A DNA stretch of 64,000 nt from Jiangella ureilytica (lineage in GTDB: Bacteria; Actinomycetota; Actinomycetes; Jiangellales; Jiangellaceae): the NCBI RefSeq assembly GCF_004348545.1, contig NZ_SMKL01000021.1, forward strand, positions 21,583-85,582, written 5' to 3'. The notes beneath the pieces were generated by a model, which was given only the letters and a program-made list of their open reading frames with translations, did not search any database and was not told the DNA's origin. The stretch's first letter is position 1. Each line of letters opens with the position of its first letter. Shown one piece after another: positions 41,785 through 49,748 of the stretch. Position numbers and translations under genes: made by a program.

Positions 41785-42155
41785 TCGCGTTCGAGTACGC
41801 CGTCCTCCGCGTGGTCCCGCGGGTCGAGCGGGCCGAGTTCGTCAACGCCGGCGTCATCGTCTACAGCCAGAAGGCCGGTTACCTGAACGCGGCCACGCGC
41901 GTCGACGGCGACCGGCTGCGGGCCCTCGATCCGGAGGCCGACGTCGAGGCGATCACGGCCGCCGTCGAGGCCTACGCGCGCGCCTGCGCCGACCCCGACA
42001 CGGCCGGCCCGGTGGGGGCCACGGCGATCGGCGAGCGGTTCCGCTGGCTGACGGCGCCGCGCAGCACCATCGTGCAGACCGGGCCGGTGCACGCGGGGCT
42101 CACCGACGATCCGGCCGGCGAGCTGGACCGGCTGCTGCGGCGTCTCGTGCTCTGA
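41781..42155 (+). CDS. DUF3037 family protein
   Basis: A 124-residue protein with the DUF3037 pattern: FEYAVLRVVPRVERAEFVNAGVIVYSQKAGYL, then RFRWLTAPRSTIVQTGPVHAGLTDDPAGELDRLL. It overlaps the HipA-like gene by four bases and is a well-known companion to that family. No catalytic residues are evident. It may modulate the kinase-fold partner. It is followed by the convergent HAD gene 10 bases away. Confidence 0.88.
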   Translation: MIAFEYAVLRVVPRVERAEFVNAGVIVYSQKAGYLNAATRVDGDRLRALDPEADVEAITAAVEAYARACADPDTAGPVGATAIGERFRWLTAPRSTIVQTGPVHAGLTDDPAGELDRLLRRLVL

Positions 42156-42165
42156 CGCCGGCGGC

Positions 42166-42801
42166 TCAGGTCGGGGTGCCGACGTAGTCGTCGAGCCAGT
42201 ACGGGAAGTCGAGCAGGTCGGCGAAGACGACGTCGGCGCCGGCCTCGCGCAGCGCGACGGCGTCGTGCGTCCCGGTGGTGACCCCGATGGCGTAGGCGCC
42301 GGCCGACCGGGCGCCGATCATGTCGCCGGGGTGGTCGCCCACGTAGACGTCGGCGCCACGCTCGCGCAGGGCCGTGCCCTTGGTCTCGGCGTACCGCTCG
42401 CCGACGACGTCGTCGACCGGCAGTCCGACGTGCGCGAGCACCGCGCGGACCGCCGACTCGATCTTCGCGCTGACCACCAGCACGGTGCCGTGGTGCGCAT
42501 GGATGGCGTCGATGGCCTCGACCGCGCCCGGCAAAGGCTTCGTGCCGGGGATGCCGAGGGTGAGGTAGAGGTCGCGGTAGATGCGCCGGGCATCGTCGAC
42601 CCGCTCCTCGGGCACGAACGTGCGGATCGTGACGTCGAGCGGCAGGCCGATCATCGGCAGCAGCTGCTCGGGCTCGATGGCGACGCCCACCCGCCGGAAC
42701 GCCTCGGTCATCGAGACCATGATCCCGTCGGCGGAGTCGACGAGGGTGAGGTCCAGATCGAATCCGACGGTAAGGGGCACGATCATGACAATACGCGGCA
42801 T
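42166..42801 (-). CDS. HAD-superfamily phosphatase
   Basis: A 211-residue hydrolase, similar to phosphoglycolate phosphatase. The catalytic motif I is GFDLDLTLVDSADG (two Asp, the first as nucleophile), motif II Ser is in VLVVSAKIE, Lys in YAETKGTALRE and motif IV is VYVGDHPGDMIGARSAG. It dephosphorylates a small sugar phosphate or phosphoglycolate. The first ATG is at 42801; a second in frame at 42786 is an alternative and neither has a clear ribosome binding site. It is divergent from nothing and close to the CHAT gene. Confidence 0.9.
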   Translation of the reverse strand: MPRIVMIVPLTVGFDLDLTLVDSADGIMVSMTEAFRRVGVAIEPEQLLPMIGLPLDVTIRTFVPEERVDDARRIYRDLYLTLGIPGTKPLPGAVEAIDAIHAHHGTVLVVSAKIESAVRAVLAHVGLPVDDVVGERYAETKGTALRERGADVYVGDHPGDMIGARSAGAYAIGVTTGTHDAVALREAGADVVFADLLDFPYWLDDYVGTPT

Positions 42802-42852
42802 TCGCCACTGATCGTGTCACGCAGCTCACTGAGCGTGGTCACATGCCGGCGT

Positions 42853-45504
42853 TCAGGCGCCGCCGAGCGCCAGGAACGACCACGCCGTCGCCCGGTCGCG
42901 CGCGCCGGCCGCCGCCCGCCTGGCCGCCAGCAGCGCCGCGCCGAGGTCGTCGCCGGCGCGCAGCCGCTCGTGCACGGTGAGGCTCAGCTCGACGCTGGCG
43001 GCGTCGCTGACGGGGACGACGGTGGCCAGCAGCCCGGCGGTGCCCAGCGCGGACAGCGACGTGGTCAGCCCGAGCAGCTCGTCGGCGCCGGTGGGCGACC
43101 CGACGCCGGACTCGCACGCCGTCAGCAGCAGGCGGTACGGCGGCGACTGCAGCCGCTCGATGTCGAACACCGTCAGCGGCCCGTCCGCCAGCTCGAGCGA
43201 GGAGAACATCGGGTTGTCGCCGCGGTAGCGGCCGTGCGCGCCGACGTGCGCGAGCCAGGACCCGTCCAGCGCGGCCAGCGTGGCGTCGGTGGTGGCGTCG
43301 TCGCCGGTCAGCACGGTCGCGTCGGGGTAGACGCCGGCCAGCACGCCGACCTCCGCACCCGACGAGGCGAGGTCGGCGCCGGCGATCAGCGCGACCCGCC
43401 GGTCGGCCGGTGGCGTGCTCGTGCGGGCGCGCAGCCAGGCGGCGGCCGACGGCGCCACCGTCACGTCGCGCTCGCGCAGCGCCGGCAGCGCGCCCCACGG
43501 GACTGACTGCATGGTCGACGGCGGCACCAGCACCACCGGCCCGTCGCCCAGCTCGCGGACCGCCGGGCCGAGCATCGTCTCCTGCAGCCGGGCGAGCCCC
43601 GGCTCGGCGGCGCTCAGCAGCACGCCGGCGACGGCGTCGGCGGCGACGGCCGCCCCGCGCAGCGCGAACTTGGCGTACTCGACCTCGTCGAGCGCCGCCG
43701 CGGAAACGCCCGCGACCACGTGCTTCAGCCGCCCCTTGCGCGCGACGACGACGTGGAAACGGCCGCCGCGCAGCCCCACGATGCTCACCAGCGTCCGGTC
43801 GCCGAGCGCGTCGAGAAGCTCCCTGACCTCCAGGCGACGACGGCGACGGCTCTCGGTGCGGGCCGCGTCGCCGGCGGTCCCTGCGGGGGCGGTTCTCGCC
43901 GCCCCCGCGTCGCGGCCGTGGACGTGCCGGCGGATCCGCTCCTCGAGCCGCCGCCGCTCGGCCTCGTCGGCGTGGCTGCCGATGAGGCCGCCGGCGGCGC
44001 GCAGCCGGCCGAGCTGGGCGGTGAGCTCGGCGTCCTGCCGGGCCTCGGGCCAGGGCAGCGAGTGCAGGCTTCCGCGCCAGCGCTCGGTCCAGCGCAGCAG
44101 CTCGCGCGCGGACCCGTCGATCGCGACCCGGCGGGTGGCCAGCGCGGCGAGCTCGCTGCCGTGCACCGTCGCCCGCGCCCGCAGCTCCGTCGCACCCAGC
44201 GACAGCGCGTGCGTGTCGAGGACGTCCAGACCGCGGCCGCAGGCGTGCAGCATCGCGCGGCGGTCGCCGGCGGCCTCGGCCAGCAGCGCCTGCGCGTACC
44301 AGCCGGTGGCCCGGCGCAGCGCCGACCCGCGGCCGCGGCGTCCGGCGGCGGCGGTCTGCAGCGACTCCTCGGCCAGCTCCGGCAGTCCCGTCGCCAACGC
44401 CAGCCGGCCCGCCAGCACCAGCGCGTCGAGCCGCTCCGAGGCGTACCGGTCGGTCAGCTCCGCGGCCAGCGCGGCGGCCGCCCGGGCATGCCTCTTCGTG
44501 ACGGCGCCGGCTGCGGCCTGGGCGCGCAGCAGCACAACGCGCGCGTGCCGATCGGCGTCCTCGTGGCCCTGGCGGCGGCTGGACCGGGCGGCGCGGCTCG
44601 CCAGGTCGGCGGCGCGCCCGGCATTGCCGGCGGCGAGGTGCACGATGGCGGCCGCGATGAACCCGTCGGACCGGCGCAGCGCCGAGTCGCGCGCGCCCTC
44701 GAGCACCGCCACCAGCTCGTCCGCCGTGGTCGCCGCGTCCTCGGTCAGCCCGGCCGCCAACTGGACGAGCGAGAGGTCCTTGACCACCTCGGGCGGGAAG
44801 ACGCCCAGCTCGTCGTATCGGCCGCGGGCCTCGTAGAGCAGGCGGAGCGCTCGCGGCAGGTCACCCATCCGATGGGCGAGGTCGCCCCGGTTCTGCACGA
44901 TGATCGCGGCCAGATAGTCCTGCCGATCCGCCACCGCGAGCTCCTGCGCGGTCAGGAGCTGGTCTTCGGCCTCGGCGAAGCGCCCCCAGCCGATCAACGC
45001 CCAGCTGACGTTGGTCCTCGCCCGTGCCTCCCAGGTTGGGTCGCCGACACGGGCCAGGATCTCGGCTGCCGCCGACCCGTCGGCGTAGGCCTCGGTGAAC
45101 TCGTGGAAATGCAGATGCGCCGCGCTCTTCCGCACGAAGACGCGGGCGCGTTCAGGGCCCTCGCTGAGTTCGAGGGCGCGCTCGAACGCGCTCAGCGCGA
45201 GCGCCCGCCGGCCCGTGAAGCTCAACGCGGTGCCGAGGCTCGCCTGCAGGTCCGCTTCACGTGCGGGAAGAACGTTGCGGCGGCTGATCGCGATGCCCTT
45301 GCGCATCGCCGCGATGGCGCTGGCCAGGTTCCCCTGTTCCCGCTCGACGATCCCGATGGCCTGCAGCGCGTACGTCTGGTCCAGTGGCCGCGCGTTGCCC
45401 TTCAGGACCGCTTCGGACTGGACGCGCGCCTCCCCGGGCCGCGACATGGCCAGCGCCGGCAAGTCCATCGCGGCAACTGTCGCCGACGTACTTCCCGAGG
45501 TCAC
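42853..45504 (-). CDS. TPR-CHAT caspase-like protease
   Basis: An 883-residue protein. About 450 residues of TPR repeats (for example EREQGNLASAIAAMRKGIAI, TGRRALALSAFERALELSEG and GWGRFAEAEDQLLTAQELAV) are followed by a CHAT peptidase domain at about 560-880. The dyad is visible: H757 in LAHVGAHGRYRGDNPMFSS and C797 in RLLLTACESGVGSPTGADEL, the order and spacing of CHAT and caspase peptidases. An Arg/Ala-rich linker at about 520-560 may be disordered. The GTG at 45504 lies six bases after a TAGCAT box, so the message is probably leaderless. It is divergent from two subtilases. It probably cuts a partner on a signal read by the TPR region. Confidence 0.9.
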   Translation of the reverse strand: MTSGSTSATVAAMDLPALAMSRPGEARVQSEAVLKGNARPLDQTYALQAIGIVEREQGNLASAIAAMRKGIAISRRNVLPAREADLQASLGTALSFTGRRALALSAFERALELSEGPERARVFVRKSAAHLHFHEFTEAYADGSAAAEILARVGDPTWEARARTNVSWALIGWGRFAEAEDQLLTAQELAVADRQDYLAAIIVQNRGDLAHRMGDLPRALRLLYEARGRYDELGVFPPEVVKDLSLVQLAAGLTEDAATTADELVAVLEGARDSALRRSDGFIAAAIVHLAAGNAGRAADLASRAARSSRRQGHEDADRHARVVLLRAQAAAGAVTKRHARAAAALAAELTDRYASERLDALVLAGRLALATGLPELAEESLQTAAAGRRGRGSALRRATGWYAQALLAEAAGDRRAMLHACGRGLDVLDTHALSLGATELRARATVHGSELAALATRRVAIDGSARELLRWTERWRGSLHSLPWPEARQDAELTAQLGRLRAAGGLIGSHADEAERRRLEERIRRHVHGRDAGAARTAPAGTAGDAARTESRRRRRLEVRELLDALGDRTLVSIVGLRGGRFHVVVARKGRLKHVVAGVSAAALDEVEYAKFALRGAAVAADAVAGVLLSAAEPGLARLQETMLGPAVRELGDGPVVLVPPSTMQSVPWGALPALRERDVTVAPSAAAWLRARTSTPPADRRVALIAGADLASSGAEVGVLAGVYPDATVLTGDDATTDATLAALDGSWLAHVGAHGRYRGDNPMFSSLELADGPLTVFDIERLQSPPYRLLLTACESGVGSPTGADELLGLTTSLSALGTAGLLATVVPVSDAASVELSLTVHERLRAGDDLGAALLAARRAAAGARDRATAWSFLALGGA

Positions 45505-45510
45505 CCTCTG

Positions 45511-45516
45511 ATGCTA
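45511..45516 (-). promoter_or_regulatory. -10 box of the CHAT gene
   Basis: TAGCAT on the minus strand, six bases before the GTG. A partly palindromic CTAGACATGTAG (45514-45525) overlaps it and faces the S8 gene, so one site could control both directions. Confidence 0.4.
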
Positions 45517-45557
45517 GACATGTAGGCGTTTGTCCGGATCAGGCTTGGGGGAACGCA

Positions 45558-46781
45558 ATGCAACAGGACCGAGAACGGCTGCACCAGGAGTTCGAACGGC
45601 TGCGTGACAACAGCGCGCGGCGCACGAAGGATCGGGGGTTCGAGCTTGCCGCGCGCTGGAACCGCGACGAGACCGCAATCGAGTACCTGTACCGCCAAGG
45701 TCAGCTGATCTGCGACGAGCGCGATCTCGACACCGTCCTCGACGCGTTCGACCAACTAAGACTGGAACGACCAGAAGTCACCGAGGGGCCGGTCGGGCTG
45801 GCCGTCCTGTATGTGCCCGACGCCGACGCGGCCGACATCGTCGCCAGGCTGGCCGACGTGCTCGGCGACGAGCGTATCGTCGCACCTAACCACGTGCTGG
45901 ACGCGCAAGTGCACTCGGCCATGTGCCCAGCCACCGAGCCCGTGCCGTCGCACGCGCCGATCCCGGTCCTCGGCGAACCGGTCGGCCCCGGCCGCGCGAA
46001 GATCGCCGTCGTCGATACGGGGTACTTCCCGGAGGCCGGCATCGACTCCGGTTTCAGCCGGTTCTCGGCGGTGAAGAAGTACGAGATCGACGACGACGTC
46101 TACGTCCAAGGCACCGACGAGATCCGGCCGTACGGGGGTCACGGCACGGCGGCCGCCGCGCGGCTGCTCGCGGTGTCCGGGGCGGAGTCGGTCGATGTCG
46201 AGGTGAGGGACTGCCTGCTCGGCGGCGCCGTCGACGAGCTGGCGATCGTGGAGGACCTGGAGAAGGTCGTCAAGGCCGGGGCCGACATCGTGAGCGTCCA
46301 GGCCGGCCTCTACGCCCGGCCGGGCAACACGCCGAAGGCGTTCGACATGTTCTACCGCCGGATCCTGAGCAGACACCCCGACACCGTCATCGTGGCTCCG
46401 GCGGGCAACCACGGCACCGACATGCCCTTCTGGCCGGCGGCGTACAGCTGGGTGACGGCGGTCGGCTCGCTGACCCGCGGCGGCGACTACCGCGCTCCTT
46501 GGAGCAACTTCGGCTACTGGGTCGACGCCTACACGCCGGGCGAGAGCACCGTCATCCCCTACCCGAACGGCCGCTACACCTACGTGGACCAGACGTCGGC
46601 GCGGTTCAGCAACGGGCACGCCCTGTGGTCGGGCACGTCGTTCGCAGCGCCCGTGGTCGCAGGGCTGATCGCCCGCCGCATGATCGAGCGTGAGGTCTCA
46701 GCACCGGTCGCGCGGCACATCCTGCTGCAGGAGGCCGCCATCGGCGCGCTTCCGCACACCGGCCCCCGTCTCATCGTCTGA
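45558..46781 (+). CDS. Cytoplasmic subtilase (S8 family), copy 1
   Basis: A 407-residue serine protease without a signal peptide. An N-terminal helical and beta region (residues 1-145) has the motif IEYLYRQGQLICDERDLDTVLDAF and is shared with copy 2. The catalytic triad is complete: D153 in KIAVVDTGYF, H195 in PYGGHGTAAAA and S361 in LWSGTSFAAPVVAG. The oxyanion Asn is probably in VAPAGNHGTD. GGGGGAA precedes the ATG. It is divergent from the TPR-CHAT gene (54 bases apart) and followed by a paralogue. It may be activated by, or be the target of, the CHAT protease. Confidence 0.9.
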   Translation: MQQDRERLHQEFERLRDNSARRTKDRGFELAARWNRDETAIEYLYRQGQLICDERDLDTVLDAFDQLRLERPEVTEGPVGLAVLYVPDADAADIVARLADVLGDERIVAPNHVLDAQVHSAMCPATEPVPSHAPIPVLGEPVGPGRAKIAVVDTGYFPEAGIDSGFSRFSAVKKYEIDDDVYVQGTDEIRPYGGHGTAAAARLLAVSGAESVDVEVRDCLLGGAVDELAIVEDLEKVVKAGADIVSVQAGLYARPGNTPKAFDMFYRRILSRHPDTVIVAPAGNHGTDMPFWPAAYSWVTAVGSLTRGGDYRAPWSNFGYWVDAYTPGESTVIPYPNGRYTYVDQTSARFSNGHALWSGTSFAAPVVAGLIARRMIEREVSAPVARHILLQEAAIGALPHTGPRLIV

Positions 46782-46878
46782 ATCAACGCATCAAGGGACG
46801 ATGTGGTATTGATCGGTCACGGCGGCGGGGGTACCTTGCGGAAATCTACCCTCGCCACCTGACCGTCAGGAGTCACCC

Positions 46879-46923
46879 ATGGCGCAGCAGCATCCCTCCC
46901 GACCACGACTCCGGCCGCCGTAG
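46879..46923 (+). CDS. Short leader frame before subtilase copy 2
   Basis: A 14-codon frame, MAQQHPSRPRLRPP, with a good AGGAG site six bases upstream. The subtilase start at 46938 lacks a site of its own, so ribosomes finishing this frame 15 bases before it could reinitiate there. It may be a leader peptide, or the relic of an original start lost by a frameshift (the first residues resemble the MQQD start of copy 1). Confidence 0.35.
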   Translation: MAQQHPSRPRLRPP

Positions 46924-46937
46924 CGTCGTCCGACGCG

Positions 46938-48160
46938 ATGTTCGACCAGAACCACCGGCTGATGGAAGAGATCCAGCGGCTGCACCGCAACATCCCCGCC
47001 CGCCCCGATGCGTTCGAGCTCGGCGTCCGGTGGCACCCCTCCGGCGTCGGGGTCGACTACCTGTACCGCCAGGGCCAGCTCATCTGCCGCGCCGCCGACC
47101 TCCCTGCGGCCATGGATGCCTTCGACACGATCGGTCAGCCGCGTCCGGACGTCAGCGATGGACCGGCGTCCCTCTGTGTCCTCGGGATCGGCGGCCGCGA
47201 CGCCGCCGATATGGCCGACGCCCTGGCCGAGGCGCTGGGCCGCGGTGACGTCGTCACCCCGAACCACGTCCTCGACTCCCAGGTGCGCATGTCGATGTGC
47301 CCGGCCACCGAACCGGTGCCGTCGGGCGGGCCGGTCCGCGACCTGCCCGAGCCGGCCGGCACCCGGCGGGTCGATGTCACCGTCGTCGACACCGGATTCG
47401 TCCACGCCCTCGCCGGCCAAGACGGCTACACGCGGTTCAGCGCGGTCAGCGCCGAGTCGCGCGCGGACGCACAGGTCTACGCCGACGGCACGGACCGCAT
47501 CCAGGCCTACGGCGGCCACGGCACCGCCGCCGCGGCCCGCCTGCTCGCCGTCTCCGGCGCGGAGTCGACGACGGTGCACGTCGACAGCTGCCTGGTGGGT
47601 GGCGCCGTCGACGAGGTGACGGTGGTCGAGGCGCTGACCGCGGCCGTCGAGTCCGGCGCCGACGTCGTCAGCCTGCAGGCCGGAATGTACACACGCGAGC
47701 ACGTGGCGTCGGTGGCGTTCGCCGCGTTCCACGACGAGGTGCTGGCCGCGCACCCGGACACCGTCGTCGTGGCGGCGGCCGGCAACAACGGCTCCGGCGA
47801 GAAGTTCTGGCCGGCGGCGTTCGACTGGGTGACCGGTGTCGGCGGCCTGACGGAGGACGGCTCAGCCCGGGCGGACTGGTCGAACCACGGCGACTGGGTA
47901 GACGTCTACGCACCGGGCGACGACGTCACCGTCCCGTTCCCGAACGGCACCTACGAGTACCACGGCGGGGTGACCGCGGAGTCACCGGCGGCCACGCCGT
48001 CTGGTCCGGCACCTCGTTCGCGACCCCGGCGGTCGCCGGCATGATCACCCGGCGCATGATCGAGGACGGCGTCAGCGCGCCCGTCGCACGCGAACGCGTC
48101 CTGGCCGACGCCGCGACGGCGGGGCCGGCCGGCGTCGGCCCTCGAGTCCTGGCCGACTGA
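46938..48160 (+). pseudogene. Cytoplasmic subtilase copy 2, single-base frameshift before the catalytic Ser
   Basis: A paralogue of copy 1 with the same N-terminal motif (VDYLYRQGQLICRAADLPAAMDAF) and the triad residues D151 (VTVVDTGFV) and H194 (AYGGHGTAAAA). At GAG|TCACC (47979-47987) the frame leaves the homologous path. Adding one T after 47981 would give AEFTGGHAVWSGTSFATPAV, parallel to ARFSNGHALWSGTSFAAPVV in copy 1, and the restored frame runs to the stop at 48158-48160 with intact Ser at codon 48014-48016. Without it the protein ends at 48044 and has no Ser. It is thus recently inactivated, an assembly error, or a programmed shift. Confidence 0.8.
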
Positions 48161-48163
48161 CGA

Positions 48164-49450
48164 TCAGCTGACCGAGCCGGCCGGCGGCCCTTCGGGTTCG
48201 CCGGCCGGCTCGCGTCGCTCCGCCCGGAGCGCGGGCAGGTACAGCGGTACGGCAAGCCCGATGACGACGGCTCCGACCAGCATGGCGGTCGTCACCGACG
48301 CCGTCTCCGCGACATTGGTCAGGACGAGCATGCCGATCGCCGAAGCCGGTTGGAAGACCATGGAGCTGAGCGACACGATCGTGGTCCGGTGGGCACCAGT
48401 GACCTCCTTGTGCAGCAAGGTCATGTGCATCGGACTCGACGCACCGTCGGCGAGGTAACAGGCCAGGAAGGCCACCAGCAGCCCGGCCGGTCCCGCGAAG
48501 ACCGTCATGGTCGCGATGAAGACGGCCTGTGCCAGACGGGTCGCCGCAGCCGTCGCCGCCACACCGAGCCGTCGCGAGAGCGCCGGCGCCAGGGCGGCAC
48601 CACCCGCGGACGCCAGCCAGGCGGCGGCAGCGGCCGGGCCCATGATCGCGCCCGCCCTGTCGACGTCGTCGAGCACCTCGGCCATCCGGATCGGCGTCAG
48701 CGATTCGTAGGCGATGGCGCCGACGCCCCAGAAGAGCTCGATGCACACCAGCGACTGGAGGATTCGCGACGCCCTGAGCAGCCGCAGGCTTCCACCGATG
48801 ACGCCGGGGACCTCGCGCGTCGCGGCGAGCGACGCCCGCCAGCTCGTCACCCGACCGGGCTCGACCAGCAGCCTCATCGTGGCGAGTACTGAGACGACGC
48901 GGAAGAGCGCGGCGACGACCACAGGCACGGCCAGTGCCTCGAGTGAGCCGACGGGGCCGAGCGCGACCAGTCCGCCGGCGAGCAGCGCGCCGCCGCCGAT
49001 CGCGATGCCGGCGACCGTGCCGCCTCGGGACAGGCCCTCGGAGATGTCCGCGTCCGGGTCATGCGCCTGCACGGTGTCGACGTACCAGGCCTCGAGCGGG
49101 CCGCTGTCGAGCGCCCGGTAGACCCCCTGGACCGCGAAAGCCAGCGCGAAGACCAGGAAGGAGTCGGCGGTCAGGATGAGGGCCAGGCCGCCGAGACTGA
49201 TCAGCCCGGCGGCGATCATCACCGGGCGGCGGCCGAGGGCGTCGGAGAGACCGCCCGTGGGCAGCTCCAGCAGAAACACCACGAGACCCTGCGCGGCCGC
49301 AGCGAGACCCAGCTCGGACAGCGTGAGGCCGCGGTCGAGCGGCAGCAGGGTCAGGACGGGCAGCAACATGCCTGACGGAAGCCAGCGCAGGGCCAGCAGG
49401 ATCAGGTAGCGGGTGCGGGCCTGCCGCGGGTCGAGCCGGGTCATGGGCAT
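48164..49450 (-). CDS. MFS transporter
   Basis: A 428-residue transporter with about 12 hydrophobic helices. It starts RYLILLALRWLPSGMLLPVLTLLPLDRGLTLSELGLAAA, and the loop LLELPTGGLSDALGRRPVMIAAG is a clear MFS 2-3 signature. Similar proteins are seen as general efflux carriers of small metabolites. The ATG at 49450 has GCGAGG four bases upstream; ATG 49444 is an alternative. It meets the subtilase copy 2 gene head-on, with the stops four bases apart, and probably has no functional link to it. Substrate unknown. Confidence 0.88.
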   Translation of the reverse strand: MPMTRLDPRQARTRYLILLALRWLPSGMLLPVLTLLPLDRGLTLSELGLAAAAQGLVVFLLELPTGGLSDALGRRPVMIAAGLISLGGLALILTADSFLVFALAFAVQGVYRALDSGPLEAWYVDTVQAHDPDADISEGLSRGGTVAGIAIGGGALLAGGLVALGPVGSLEALAVPVVVAALFRVVSVLATMRLLVEPGRVTSWRASLAATREVPGVIGGSLRLLRASRILQSLVCIELFWGVGAIAYESLTPIRMAEVLDDVDRAGAIMGPAAAAAWLASAGGAALAPALSRRLGVAATAAATRLAQAVFIATMTVFAGPAGLLVAFLACYLADGASSPMHMTLLHKEVTGAHRTTIVSLSSMVFQPASAIGMLVLTNVAETASVTTAMLVGAVVIGLAVPLYLPALRAERREPAGEPEGPPAGSVS

Positions 49451-49556
49451 GCATCCTCGCCGACCCACGTGGTCGGACACAATGCAACCCAGCGTGACCT
49501 TCCGGACGTCACTCGCGTGATGGGACGGGGGCTTGGATCCACTTCCGAGAGGCCGG

Positions 49557-49562
49557 TAATGT
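49557..49562 (+). promoter_or_regulatory. -10 box of the 46-aa gene
   Basis: TAATGT, seven bases before the GTG at 49570. This distance is what is seen for leaderless actinobacterial mRNAs. Confidence 0.5.
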
Positions 49563-49569
49563 CGCGCAT

Positions 49570-49710
49570 GTGACTGTCGAACGACGCAAGCCCCTCGAGA
49601 TTCCCGTAGATCCCGACATCACCGCAGAGCTGAAGGCGGCCGACGTCGAAGCCCGGGTCGAAGCCGCCGAACGTAGTGCGGAGCTCCTGGAGCGTCTGCG
49701 CAGGCTCTGA
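49570..49710 (+). CDS. Small helical protein, leaderless (46 aa)
   Basis: A frame of 46 codons, MTVERRKPLEIPVDPDITAE then LKAADVEARVEAAERSAELL and ERLRRL. It has an acidic, strongly helical C-terminal half with coiled-coil-like spacing and a basic start. The GTG lies seven bases after TAATGT, which supports a leaderless transcript, and no other gene uses this DNA. It stands 39 bases before the helicase-associated gene, in the same direction. Function unknown. Confidence 0.6.
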   Translation: MTVERRKPLEIPVDPDITAELKAADVEARVEAAERSAELLERLRRL

Positions 49711-49748
49711 TTCGCAGCGCACCAGATGCACGCCGTACCGTAGAGCGG

